Source of the DNA: Wyeomyia smithii
Taxonomy: Eukaryota; Arthropoda; Insecta; Diptera; Culicidae
Reading direction: 5' to 3'
Assembly (NCBI RefSeq): GCF_029784165.1
Contig: NC_073695.1
Span: forward strand, 241,216,089 to 241,280,088
Length of the DNA: 64,000 bases
Part shown: piece after piece, positions 47,093 through 59,509 of the stretch
Numbering within the stretch: the first letter of the stretch is position 1
How the letters are laid out: each line of letters begins with the position of its first letter
Made by a program: the position numbers and the translations under genes
The notes under the pieces: generated by a model
Seen by the model: only the letters and a program-made list of their open reading frames with translations
Database searches by the model: none
What the model was told of the DNA's origin: nothing

Positions 47093-47260
47093 AACAGTGT
47101 ACCGGTGGCAGTGTAGGCAGAAAAAATGATTTGCAACATAAATTTCGAATTACTTAACTTTGAACAGTTCTAGTATTTTTTGGGACGCCCCAGCTCTTTA
47201 GTGTCTTCGGCCAAGTTGTTAAGCATCAAAAACACCTACCATTTGAAGTCATAAAACCTA
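47093..47260 (+). repeat. Dispersed repeat G, copy 3
   Basis: TGTACCGGTGGCAGTGTAGG, AACTTTGAACAGTTCTAG and TAGTGTCTTCGGCCAAGTTG match copy 1. It starts right at the right-hand edge of the Harbinger-type element, while copy 2 in opposite orientation lies to its left. Confidence 0.7.
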
Positions 47261-47525
47261 TAGCTTGAGCCATTTTGAGCTCTTTAGGATGGAAAATGCA
47301 AAAAAGTTGTTTTTCCATACAAATCTCCATATAAATTTGAAATGCAATGCGCCAAGCGGAGACAAAACCAATCGACTTCCGATAAATTTAGGATTGTTTG
47401 GGGCTCCAAATAGAACAAAAAAACTTGGTTCTGGCTCTCTGCTATCAAGTTTCGTTTTTTTTTTCATATAACGATTCCCCACCCTAATGACCATGAACCC
47501 AAGCATGATTGATCGCTCGTGGTTT

Positions 47526-48530
47526 CCTAGGACAGGATGTGACAAGAGAAACCAAAAATCACCCAAAGTTCTGTCAAAGTAAAAGCCCTCTCTGATTGCT
47601 CGATTTTATTCAACGCACTGTTGAGTTTTATTATTAAGCATAGTTTACAGTTCCAAGCGAAGTGAAAAATTTGACAAGTGAAAAAGCGTAAATTTTCGCT
47701 TGCGAAATCTGTCGTGAAAACCCGTTTGTGGAACACGCTGGTATTTCACCAGTCTGCAGTTTACAGTTCAAGTGAAGCGAAATTCACGAGTTTACACGTC
47801 GAGCGAAGTGAAAATTGGCTGCAACTTGAAGAATATAAACGCAGGCAAGTTTTCGCTTGCTGCTGCTTTTTTCACTAGCGTTTGCATGCGTGAAAAAAGT
47901 AAACCTAAATGAAAAAGATGAGATCCACAACCTTCGATTTCGCTGGATCGAATTTGTTTATAGTTCCAAGTGAAGTGAAATTTTTGCAGGTTGCATTTTT
48001 CACGAGCGTGAAAAAATGAACATTTTGTATGAGATTTTCACTTCGCTTGGAACTCTAAATAGGGCTTTAGTCGGTATGGTTGGCCGTGCTGCAAAAACTT
48101 TCGATATTTTTGGTTTACACTGTTTCTGCATACCAAGTGGATGAACTGTGTTTCGTTCAACAACTTTTCGAATCATTTTCATACACCGGATCTGTGAAAA
48201 TTAATATTTCATGTTTTTTAAACTAGTTATGAAGAACGATAGCAGATTTAATTCAAGAAAAGCAAGAGGAATAAGTTGAAATTATGACTAGGTCAAATAA
48301 ATCCAAAATATATCTTCAAATCAATTCAAGATTCATTGAGTAACCTTTATCAAGTAACTAATTATAATTGTAACCCAGAACTCGAGAAATCTTAGGTATT
48401 GAAATTTTCTTTATTAAATATTTTTGGCGACACTGGCAAGCGTCGAGCCGAAAAATTCAAATGTTTTATGAGGGTTATTTTAAGCGAAAAGAAGAATAAC
48501 TAGAAGCCACTTGTCACGTCCTGTCCTAGG
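47526..48530. mobile_element. 1005-bp TIR element with 6-bp target duplication
   Basis: CCTAGGACAGGATGTGACAA plus G (47526-47546) and its complement at 48510-48530 match at 20 of 21 positions. TGGTTT flanks both sides (47520-47525 and 48531-48536). It holds a nested MITE and no transposase. A 6-bp duplication is uncommon; I do not assign a superfamily. Confidence 0.75.
47644..48059. mobile_element. 416-bp MITE nested in the previous element
   Basis: TTTACAGTTCCAAGCGAAGT and the complement of ACTTCGCTTGGAACTCTAAA form the ends, with TAG on both sides (47641-47643 and 48060-48062). Inner copies of the motif (TTCAAGTGAAGCGAAA near 47767 and TTCCAAGTGAAGTGAAA near 47964) form subterminal repeats. 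Confidence 0.75.
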
Positions 48531-48536
48531 TGGTTT

Positions 48537-48845
48537 ATACTCCGTTATTGCCAGAGCAGCTGTAGTTATACAGTGAACCAACAGATGATGTTTGGGACTA
48601 ACATTTATCCTTGATCATTATAGTGGGCATTATCAGCGCCGGTCGCACCGCATGTTGACGTGATACTCGTGATATAACACCGCAAAAATGAGACGCACGC
48701 AAGGACACCGCACCTATGACTGAATTGAAACAAGTCAAACATTCGGACATCTCCTTGTGAAATCATTATATAACTACCGTATCATATTATCTCAGCCAAC
48801 TACATAATGTTACAGAAGCAACGATCCACGCCTCGCTACTCCTAT
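48537..48845. other. Short gap without genes
   Basis: No coding or paired repeat was seen. Confidence 0.4.
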
Positions 48846-49156
48846 CCAGCTTTCCACGAGCGGTAATGGCGGCCAGAGCACGCAGCCCATTTTGACGTTT
48901 TCTGTAGGTGGGGTAATTTTCAATCACAGTTACGGAGTAGAAAATATTAAAATTTTGTTACGAAGCATAGCAACTTCAATGAACAGTTTCGTTTGTTTGA
49001 TGATTTCAATAACAAAACGCCCATTGTTTGTTGAAGTTGCGATGCTACGTTACGACGTTGTTATATTTTCTACTCCGTTACTGCGATTGAAATATCCCTA
49101 ACCTACAGAATACGTCAAAATGGGTTGCGTGCACTGTCCGCCATTACCGCTCGTGG
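48846..49156. mobile_element. Foldback MITE, copy 2, right end clipped
   Basis: It matches the element at 37309-37649: TCCAGCTTTCCACGAGCGGT at the left after TA (48844-48845), and CCGCCATTACCGCTCGTGG at the right, where the last 10 bases of the terminus are missing. The centre includes CATAGCAACTTCAATGAACA and its partner. Confidence 0.85.
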
Positions 49157-52100
49157 ATTATTATTTTTTTTCACAATAGATTGTCATCGATTTATTTTCT
49201 ATTTCGATATATGTTGTTCATAAAAGTCTTTTCCAGCATTTTCAGGTCAATACTTTTGCTTTGTTTGATTTTGTTCTTCCTATGGTCTTTCAATTGACTT
49301 TGAAGGAACTAATTGCAATGGTTTCATGATATTTTTAGGGAGATTTTCGCTTTTCACACTTTTCTGATTTATTTCAATGAGTATTAAGAAAATTTATGAT
49401 TTAATTATGAACATTATCAATGTTTATTTACTACCTCCAATGTGGTTGACAGCGGTTTGGTTATTCGAATTCTAACTTTCAATCATTTCTTCTCGTCACC
49501 ACTATTCCAGAAGGTTTTAAGGTCTGCAGGTTTGAAGTTTTAAACATTCACAAGCATTAATTTGTGCCAAGGTGCATTCGCTATTTTTCATCTTTGGGTA
49601 GACTTTTACTATATATTCAAGAAAAGTATCAGTGATTTGAATCGCGTTTAGAATTTTCAAACATCACGTTGATAGTATACAAAACTAACAAATCTTAGCA
49701 AATCTAATAGTGTCGAAAAACACCATTTGGGATTGACCACACCAAATAATTAGCTGATAATTTATCGTAAAATCTTCGAGCTACAATCGATACCCCCCCC
49801 CCCCCACCAAAACAAACGAAATTACCTAATTTGACCTCATTTCCATCATCAGGCGTCCTCAAAGAAAGACACCATCCGCTGGCCGATAATCGTGCCGGCA
49901 ATAAAAGTATAAAATTTTCACCCAAATTGATTACTTTAGTCCCACATTTGCGCCTTCCGAAGCGGAGCGTGTTTTTTTTTGTCCTCGGTTGCCTCGCGGG
50001 AGCTCAACGTAAAGTTTTTTTTTCTACTCTGCGCTTTTCGATTACGATCTTGTTTCCTCGTTCCGCTCGGCCTATCCTGCTACCCGATCGGTCGGTAGGT
50101 CGTAGGTACCCCTACGTGTCTTTGGCAGTAGCATCCCAATCGGGTTTGCCTGGTTTCGTACTTCGTGGTGCAAACGGAGAGGCAAAAGTTTGTTTTACAA
50201 GATGAGTATCAGCTTCTCGCGAGCAGGCTAAGCTAGTGAGTTCACTTTTCGGCTGGCTCCCGGTGCCGGGGTAGTGATAAGGTTCTAGTGGGTGAGGGCC
50301 GGGATTGGCGAGGGGTAAGCGAAAGCGACTGAATGTTTTAGCTTGGTGCATCATTATTGTAAAGAGACTTGGTCTTTTTTATTTTGAATGCTTTGCGCGC
50401 GATGCAGTTGCTGTGCTGATCAACCGTCTGGGACGAAGGGTCTAACGGAGAAGGACGGATGCAAGCGGATCGGGGACGGATGGGAACATAAGAAGATGAA
50501 TGTTGATTTTTGGATAAAGATACTCTTGAGCGCGGTTCAAGACTGTGCTGCAAGCAGTGAATGAATGGATGGGAATGTGACCGGCTACAGGCTCTGGAAG
50601 CTGGGATGAAATAAGCCACACACGAAGATAAGTGCACGTTCTTTGGCTTCTGACGCTGTTACTTTCATGCTTGGTTGGGAAAAGTAGTTTTCAGCATTTT
50701 TGGAAGATGATTTATTCCGCATTGGGTAACGGTTAACCAGACCTTGATGGAGTGACTTTTCTATCCCTCGCGGAATGTCATTCTTGTAACTGAGGTTCGG
50801 GTAACGACTGCTCAAAATCACTTCACTGAATATCGAACAATTATTTTCAAGGATTCCAGAAAAGGGGTTTTACGGTGATTGTATGTGATGCAAGATTTCC
50901 ACCTTGACACAATTTGGCCTCATTAAAGAAAAATCCTTTTCGGGAAGCACCAACTCAAGTGTCAACTTTCCGAAAACGACTTTTCCCCCCTTTATAAAAA
51001 ACATTGCCGTTCTCATTCCAACGAAAGAGCATCCAGTTCCAGTCGTTCACAGCCTACATGGATCAACAAGGCAAGCGGCTGTATAAAGTAAAATCAAAAC
51101 AATGTCATGCTCATGAAATTTGTTGCTTTGACTCTTTCTTCGAAAGACTCCGTCCGATGCCGAAAAAAACTCGCTCGGCTCCAGCACAAATTGACTGACT
51201 GCGCGAAAATCTGACGAACTGTGGAATTGTTTCCTCCATCCACCTTCCCAGTTGGTGTGGAGCACAGCATCAGGGTGCTGCACTGGAATCGAACCAAGAT
51301 TGCTCTCGTCGTTTGTCGTTTTTGTCAATCCACAATGTGATTGAAAACGATTCTCGAACCCGGCGGAATCACATTCGACGTTTCGCGGATGAATGTGCGC
51401 TGTAATTGAAAGGGCCGTTTTTTCACGGTGGGATTTTACCTTCGTCCATTTGTGTCATGATTGCTGGAACCTAAAATTAATAATTATTGCGATTATCTCA
51501 ATCTACGCTGTTTGCGAGAGCGGCAGCAAGTCATCAACACTCGAGTTAAGTTATTTTTATTGCTTCTACATACTCTTCTCGCTCATAAAGGTTTCACTAC
51601 ACTCACATATGCACAATATGTTACTAGATGCTAAATAAACATCAAGCCAGTTTTTTCTTTTTTAAATGAAAATCCAAGTTGACTGCGACTGTTGTCTAGG
51701 TGATGTTGTTTTTGGGAAAACGAAATTTGAAAAGTTATTCTTTTCGATTCCCAGCACGATCGGAACTTTCCGAGGCACAGCGTTAAAGCTGAACCATTTC
51801 TTTATTATTGAATTTCGGTTACTGTTATTACTCTGCCGCTGGATGCTGCGAATGATGATGATGACGCCGATGATCTCCCGTCGTGAAAGAAAAGTTTTGT
51901 ACGCGTATCTACCAAAGTGCAGCAACTTTGCCACGCACGGCCTGCCTGTTTTCGGCATCTTTCTCCTCCCGAATGGCTTTTAGAAGCCATTAGAAACATC
52001 ACACGATTCTCGGCTTGTTGAAAATTTTGATGGCTTGCTGAAGGGGTGGCTGGAGTGGTTCTCAAGTGATTGCTTCTTCTGCGTTCTCAGTAGTCGTCTC

Positions 52101-53690
52101 TCGTCACTCCTTGATCCGGGCGCAGATCTTAGGCCGAAAACAGCGAAAGAAACAAAATGCTTCTGGTGCAGCTGGACGCGATATAAAACTGTAACAAGTG
52201 CCTGAGGCCTACTTCGCTGCTCTTCGACAAGAACACTCGAAGGGGCAGGAAACCGTTAAGAATCAGCCTACTGTTTAATGGGCACCAGAAGAGCGCTGAA
52301 GTTGCGCACTCAGAAAATAATTCATCTTGGAGGTTGATTTGGGAGCATACGTGACTGATTTTTCACTCAGCTTCTCCTGTCAATACGCGCTGCTGGGTTA
52401 CTTGGATGAGTAGTAATTTAATTCGATTTTATCCACTCACAGCAAAATTACACGCATGGTCTCTCTATCTGCCTATGTTCTTTTTATTTGATCTAAAACA
52501 AGTTACTGGTAACTAATAGAGTTTTGGTATTAACAGTCCCAGTTTTTTTGTGCGAAACATACGCTCCTTATTACATTCGGTGTTTATGTTTTTCGATCAA
52601 ATTATGCTAGAACTTATAGCTGAAGCGGACCATTAAATTGAAATTCAAGACAGAGAAGTTTCGAGCACAAAATTTTCTTCCGAGAATAATTTTACACTAA
52701 TTCAAAAAAACTACAGCTACAGCTCATATTTGTTTTCTTTCTTAGAGTGGCGGTATTTAAAAGGTTTTAAATTTTATTGTAATAATTTCGAATTTAAATT
52801 AACAAATTTAAGCAACGTATTCCATATTTTGGGCCAAAATATCTATTTCTAAAATTAATGTGTTTTTTTTTCTATATATTCTCGCTTATAGTTATTGAAT
52901 TTTAAAAATAAGGATATTCGATAACGGAATTCCGATTCCAGCTTCCAATTCTCTTTTTTTACGTACAATTAGGTCTGCCGATGGTGCAGTCTTTTTTTAC
53001 TGTCTCCTAAGTATGTGTTTGCTGTTGCTATTTGTTCGTGATACCTATTTGCGCTGGCAGTCCGATAATCACATTGAAGACGTATTGGCGACAGAGCATC
53101 ACAAAAGAAAACGAAAAATGTACTTCGTGTATCGATTCGGTATTTTTTAGAAGATTGTCTTGGGGATTGCGAACGTAGAGAAGAGAAGAAGCTGTTTTTC
53201 ATACAGACGTTTGTGTCCGCACTATACAAACAGCGCGTTTTGGTAACAGCCCGAATCTACTGGAGACATTTTCTCTTTCTCTTTTTAGTTGCCTATGGCA
53301 GATGTCGGGAGATGGCTGTTAAAAAATGCTGTGAAAAGAAGAAGCGTAAACACTGCTCGGCAACTCACCGACAGCCTTCGTGCAAAGAAAAGCAAACTCG
53401 GTAATAGAGCGGCTGTGCACTGAAGGATGTGTGTATCGCATACCGAATGTTTTATGCAACCCTACCCTACATGGGAATAAGGTGAACAGGAAAGAAAAAA
53501 CATTCGGGTATGGGGAACTAGACGGTAACGTTATAGTTGCAATGTATTTTATCTGTCGGCTGTCGTTATTTTCCCAATACCAACACGGTCATAGAGGTGC
53601 GCTCTCGGATGCCATCAAAAACCTGTCATTGCTCGGCACATTTTTTCCCCTGATGGCAATAAATACTGAAACCATCGAGGCTAATTTTTG
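49157..53690. other. Gene-free region with a GC-richer core
   Basis: No gene is supported. At about 49800-52400 the DNA is less AT-rich, repeat-poor and carries overlapping frames on both strands, none with a domain. This fits regulatory or intronic unique DNA. A run of 13 C lies at 49793-49805. The 103-codon frame at 53380-53691 has no recognised feature. Confidence 0.4.
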
Positions 53691-53734
53691 AAAACCATTT
53701 TTGACCCACTGCCGAATCCAGAATACGCCTCCAC

Positions 53735-56096
53735 ATTACTCGGTCTTAGACTAGTCTTCTCCAGTCGCCCCCAACCCATGCCGATTGGGCGTCCTCCTCC
53801 ACATCACACATCCAACGAGTACGGGGCCTACCACCGAGCTGCCGACCTCGGTCGGGCTCCCTGCTGAATATTTTCCTCGCCGGTCGCTCCTCCGGCATTC
53901 GCACCACGTGGTCAGCCCACTGTAGCCTGACGTGTTTCACAGCTTGATGATATCCGCATGTTGGTATGCTTGGCACACCTCGTGGTTCATGCGCCTGCGC
54001 CACACACCATTCTCCAATTTTCCGCTAAGTATGGAACGCAGGATCCTCCTTCATCGTCGAACACTCGTGGCCATAGAGTACCACCGGGAGGATCAGCGTG
54101 CGGACATGCATGCTGTGGGACCTCAGCTGGCTACGTAAACCGTGAACGGTCCTGTTTGCGGCTGTTATCCGTCTCGCGGCTAACATCGTTGTCACACGTC
54201 ACGAAAGTACCAAGGCACAAAAATTCGTCGACTACTACATAAATGTCCCCATCTATCACAATCTCAGTACCAATTCTCAACGAACTTCCACACTCTCTAC
54301 CAGCCACCATGTACTTCGTTTTGGCAGAGTTGATGATAAATCCGATTCTCGCTGCTTCCCTTTTAAAAGGCACGAATGCCTCTTCCTCTGCTCTGCGGTT
54401 AATACCGACAATATCAATATCATCCGCAAAGCCAAGGAGCATTTGAGACTTCGAAATAATGGTACCGCTCCGGTGCACGCCAGATCTCCGTACTGCACCC
54501 TCCAAGGCAATATTAAACAACAGGTTCGAGAGCCTGTCACCTTGCTTTAGACCGTTTAACGTCACGAACGGGTCCGAGATTACGACCGCTATCCTGACGC
54601 ATGATGGAAACCCGTCAAGGGTGATACGGATCAGTTTAATCAGTTTAGTTGGGAAACCGTGTTCAAGCATAATCCGCCATAACTCGTTGCGCTGAATCGT
54701 ATGCCGCCTCGAAGTCCATAAATAGATGGTGTTGGTAAGTCTGCGAGTTAATTTCTCTAAACTTGTCAAGGATTTCACGCAAGGTGAACATTTGGACCGT
54801 TGTAGATCGCCCTTCCCGGAAACTGCACTGGTAACCTTCAACAAAGGCTTCATCCAACGGCTTTAGTCTATGAAACAGGATGTGAGAGAGAAACATATAC
54901 GCAAAATTGAGGAGTGTTATACCTCGATAGTTACAGCAGTCGAGTCAATGGCTCTTTTTTAGACTGGGCAAATTTTTCCTTCCAACCAGTCCGCTGGTAG
55001 TTTGTCTTCAACCCATACTTTAAGAATGAGCCGATGGATAGCACGTAACAGCTGCTCACTCCCGGTTTTGAAAAGTTCCGCTGGGAGGCCGTTTTTCCAG
55101 CAGCTTTGTGGCTTTTTAGCTCTTTACAAGTTTCCCTCACCTCATCTAAGCTTGGCGGATCCACAGCTTGTCCATCCCCCTCTAGTTCTCTCCTGTTTCT
55201 GTCAACTGCTCTATCCTCTTCGCCGTTCAGTCTCGAAATGTTGCTTCCAACGCATGGCCACCATTCCGAGTGTACTCAGCAGCAACTCCGTCAGCTGACA
55301 ACCTCTGGATGTCCAACCGTATCCTTCTCGAAGTGCTCGATTTGTATACGCCGAGCGCGAATCGTTCCTATCACGGGATGGTGGTCTGAGTCGACGTTTG
55401 GGCCTCGGATGGACCGCACATCGATGACATCTGAGAATGTTGACCGTCAACCAGGATGTGATCGATTTGCGAGCAAACTTCGTTATTAGGGTGTTGCCAT
55501 GTGTGTTTCCGGATCTCCTTTCTCACGAAGTACGTGCTATAGATAGCCACGTTTCTGGCTACGGCGGAGTTCACCAACCTCAGGCCATTCTCATTACTGG
55601 TAGCATGGAGGCTGTGCTTATCAATAATAGGACGAAAGAACTACTCCCGTCCGACCTGTGTGTTTGCATTCCCGATGATGATCTTAATATCATGCTTTGG
55701 GTACTATCCATATGTTTTATCGAGGAGCTCATAGAACTCATCCTTCACATCATCGGGCTTGTCTTTTGTCGTATACGTTGATCAGGCTGCAAATGAAGAA
55801 TCAGCCCTTGATTCTCAATACGCATGTCAGGGCACTGATGGGCCTTTACCTAATGATCCGCTTGATCTGTGTTTCTTGCCCCGTTCACCTCTGTCGCCGC
55901 ACTGTAGTAGATGTGGTATTTAAAGGTCGTTCCCGCGATAGGACTTACGTTCACCCGTCTTCGGCCACCGCACTTCCTGGATGGCTGCGACTTCCACCTT
56001 AACTTTGCGCAGTTCTCTGGCTAGGATGCCCACACATGCCGGTTCGAGTAGAGTTCTGACGTTCCAAGTACAGAAATCATTATTTATCTTGAGCAT
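53735..56096 (-). pseudogene. RTE-type non-LTR retrotransposon, near full length but decayed
   Basis: Starting from a possible ATG at 56096, the minus strand reads MLKINNDFCTWNVRTLLEPA and EVAAIQEVRWPKTGE (endonuclease start), then KHTWQHPNNEVCSQIDHILV (endonuclease end), PSLDEVRETCKELKSHKAAG (RT start), EGRSTTVQMFTLREILDKF, MDFEAAYDS (motif A), LNGLKQGDRLSNLLFNIALE (B), LLGFADDIDIVG (C; FADD at 54419-54430), and a C-terminus with LQWADHVVRMPEERPARK and GGRPRTRWMCDVEEDAQS. The order is that of RTE-clade elements. Frameshifts and stops break it into at least six pieces. The catalytic FADD is kept but no functional protein can be made. Confidence 0.82.
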
Positions 56097-56104
56097 ATCG
56101 AAAA

Positions 56105-57395
56105 AATCACAGGAGGGTTGTGTGCAAAGCCACGACCGCAAGGTTGAAGTAGAATACTTTTACAAGAAAGATACTCCAGCTTCTTGCGTGTCAGTCATTT
56201 TTTTTCTAGTAAATAAAAGTTGGCTAACCATATCAATCGAATTTTGCGCTTCAACAAGGATTGACCATTTTCAATATAATAGTAAGTTGCTTGTCATGAT
56301 TGGGGCTTGACAATTTTTAAATTTTTGTCATGCGAAAAATTAATTTTTATGCAGATAATGAAAATTTTTCGGATGTCGTGCTCATTACTGAGGGAAAAGA
56401 TAATTCAGTACGTCCTGAGACACGGAGATAAAGTAAAATTTATAGCTATTACAAATTTAAAAATGTAAATTAACTCAAGAGAAAATATTAACTCTTCAAT
56501 CATCAGCTTTTTCTCATCCTGAAAAGGACAATTTATTGTTCAATTCAATATCGGATAAGATACCGATCACATCTTGGTGTTATCACTGACAGTGCGAATT
56601 AAGTATTTCTTGTGATAAAATAAACAGTGAAAAGCTGATTTAACACTCAAAATTAGACGGCTCACGTGTTGTCAAAATGAGTCAACTCTCCATTGAATGC
56701 ATTTACTAGTGTCCGCTATCGCACAGAGTCTGTATTTTACTAAAGTGCCTCACTGCATCAGCTGCTATCGATGCTGATACCCGCTGCAACTGCTACGCTA
56801 TCCGTAGCCATGCCACAGTTGTGACCGCTATACGCTACCATTGGTATCCGCTGTCCCTGCATCAGCTGGCCCAGCTGCTATCGATGCTGAGATCCGCTGC
56901 ACCTAGTACGCTATCCATTGCTATGCCACAGCTGTGACCGCTATCCGCTATTGCTGGTATCCACTGCACTGCTACTGCTGCTGCTAAGGGAGGACTGCTG
57001 TTGTCGCTATCTAGAACTATTATGAGCGGCTTCGGCTCAAACAAGCTCTTATATGGGCCAAATAGCATATTTTAAATTGCAAGGTATATGATTCTGTCGA
57101 CCGTGCTTGGGAAGCAATCATATAACGACCAATCAGAGATCGAATTTTTCATTTTGACAAGGCTTGACTATTTTCAATAGTACAATAGTTTGAATAATAA
57201 AATTACAATTATCTTAATTTGAGAAAAATCTTAGAAGATTTTCCAATCTATTGCTGCAAGAACGAAGGAAATCCATTGAGAACTAACCGATTTATTAGCA
57301 TTTGAAATTGGACATATTTTTCACTTTTTTCGGTTTTAGATTTTCATTTCACATCCCTATGTAGCCGAACTTCCTGAGAGAAGTATTCTACTTCA
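56105..57395 (-). repeat. Dispersed repeat E, copy 4, most complete
   Basis: TTGAAGTAGAATACTT near 56145-56160 and AAGTATTCTACTTCAA near 57383-57398 are inverted ends, so E may be a TIR element. It contains the TATA block (CCATATAAGAGCTTGTTT) and the CTGCTGCTGC-rich region. Its outer part (GGGTTGTGTGCAAAGCCACG) adjoins the 5' end of the RTE-type element and recurs at 10797-10860 in the inverse sense. Confidence 0.72.
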
Positions 57396-57751
57396 AAAAA
57401 GCACATTGCCAAAAGAATGTATGGAATTCAATGGTGATCAATTTCACCCCAATTTACCTCATAGTACCTAATAGAATTATCGAATTTATTTCATGAAGTA
57501 GACGATATAAATTTCACCAATAGCCATAGAGGTTTACTGGAGCACATACCAGGACTTGTTTTAAAATTATACTATTTCGGGAAAAATGTACATGAAGCTA
57601 GATAATTGGAAATTGTTATACAAATTGATCAATTTCACCCCATTCCATGGTACCGAGTTTCCAATCATTGTTTCTTTTCGTTTGCCTGGGTCGATACCGA
57701 TTGTTTCGAATCGTAATTATTTCTGGATTGTTCGTAGTAGTATTGTTTCGG
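57396..57751. other. Short gap without genes
   Basis: AT-rich, no gene. Near 57470-57640 the words CCTAATAGAATTATCG and AATTTCACCCCA repeat loosely. Confidence 0.4.
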
Positions 57752-57965
57752 CATGCTGCAAAGCAAAGCCTTGGTGCTACATTCCGTATCGGAACTCGAC
57801 CTTCTGTTTATTATACACAGACTTCGCAGCCAACTGTTAAGTGTACAGGACAATTGCGGGGCTAGCGCTACGATCCTACTGACACTAACAGCCGAGACTC
57901 GAACCTGCGACGACTGGCTTATTAGGCCAACATCGTACCTCGAGACCAGCTGGGAGAGTGATGGA
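57752..57965 (-). repeat. tRNA-derived SINE
   Basis: On the minus strand the head reads GCTGGTCTCGAGGTACGATG (A-box-like TGGTCTCGAGG), then GCAGGTTCGAGTCTCGG with a B box (GGTTCGAGTC). The body continues through AGTGTCAGTAGGATCGTAGC and GTATAATAAACAGAAGG, ending with the simple tail AAGGCTTTGCTTTGC. A and B boxes are spaced as in tRNA genes. A cloverleaf is not complete, so it is a SINE and not a tRNA gene. Confidence 0.82.
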
Positions 57966-58024
57966 GAGGCATGCTGCCTTACTAGTATAACGGCACCCCC
58001 TTCCTTTCGTGAAGAATATCCTTT

Positions 58025-58125
58025 ATGGTTTCGTCATTTTTTTTTTTTATTTTTTTTTTAATATTTTTATTTCTGTGTTTTTTTTATTTTTTTTTTATTT
58101 TTTTTTATTTTTTTTTAGGGTTTCG
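58025..58125. repeat. T-rich low-complexity tract
   Basis: Runs of 5-9 T broken by single A, C or G. The apparent Phe-rich frame across it is an artefact. Confidence 0.9.
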
Positions 58126-58537
58126 TCATTTTGACGTAGCTAGAACCTGGAAAAGAACAAATCTTTTACCGGGTGATAAAATGCAAACAGATACAGTGAT
58201 CACCCGATTATATCACCCCCTTGATGATGTTTGGGGTGATAAAATAGGGAAAGTGATAAAATCGGGAAATTTTTTTTATTAATAGGATAATCGCTTCTAT
58301 ATTCATCTCAGTACAGCCTTTTGATCAATTTATCGTCAAATTTTACCACACTTTCAACGTAAAGCTTTCATCCACTTGACAAAATCGAGAGGCAAATAGA
58401 TTTACTTACAAAATTTGTAAAAAAAAAATAAAGAAATGAGAGAAATAATATGAATATAGGTACACCTAGCTGTTGAGATGAATAATGGTGCGATTACCCT
58501 ATTTTGTTATTAAAGATGGTAAACCAATAATTTAGTA

Positions 58538-59451
58538 CCGTAAACTGGGGTGACTTTGATCACTGTACCTCTTTTTTGAAAATGTGGTAAAAAAGCGCTC
58601 GTAGTGCTTAGGATTTGTCGTAATCTTCACTGATTGTGTGGATATATGACTGCATTGCTACTATTCATGCATTTCCTGCTATTTGAAGAGTGTTTTTCAT
58701 ACTAAAATATTAATTGAAAATAAAGTGTAATTTTGGCGATTTTTGTTGCATACAAAGAATCGGTTCAAGCATATTCAAAACAACAAGATGCAATACGTAA
58801 AATATTTTTATTTGGTTCCCAGATTAGTTCTTAAGACGAACGAGTATTATAACAATACATTTCATTGTTATTTTTGCATTTTTTTCCTAAAAGGCAATGT
58901 TGAATCCCAATAATCTCCACAGCGTATTACATATTCCTTCTTAACAAAAATCCAAGACGTGAAGTAACATGCAAATTTGGACAATTGCATAAGCCATACT
59001 CCACGTGGACTAGTTTTTGATGATTTTAGACCACCTTCCCTCTCAGTGGATAATCATTCATATATATTCTAAAATTTTTGTATGAATCCTGAACATTCGC
59101 CAACATAAACTGTTCACGTAGAATGTGAATGGCCCCCAAATTGCTTCCCATATTTATAAACTCGTTTAAGTCGTTTTAGGCTGTTTAATTTAGTGAAAGT
59201 AGCAAAGTGTTACTCCAAATTCATCAAAATAATGAAGTGATCAAAGTCACCCCGGCATGATGATCGGCGTAAAATTTCTAGAGCGTATTTAAAAACAGCG
59301 AAATTGCTGCTAAACTTTTGAAGTTGTGACTGAATCTTTCTCAATGCATGCCAGTACTTATTTTAAAAATATGAAACAATATTTTTTTCAGTATATTCTG
59401 AAAATATTTAAGATACAATAAAAAAGTGATCAAAGTCACCCCAGTTTACGG
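58538..59451. mobile_element. 914-bp element with 26-bp perfect TIRs and TA duplication
   Basis: CCGTAAACTGGGGTGACTTT plus GATCAC at the left is mirrored exactly at 59426-59451. TA flanks both sides (58536-58537 and 59452-59453). An inner copy GTGATCAAAGTCACCCCGGC lies near 59237-59256. This fits a mariner-type non-autonomous element. No transposase is seen. Confidence 0.87.
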
Positions 59452-59509
59452 TACGTAAAATCAGTGATTTAAATTACTACAAGAAATCTAATCATATGCA
59501 AAAGCAGTT

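Noticed and set aside
57885..57965. Possible tRNA gene on the minus strand
   Set aside because: A and B boxes are present, but the sequence runs on into a SINE body with a simple tail.
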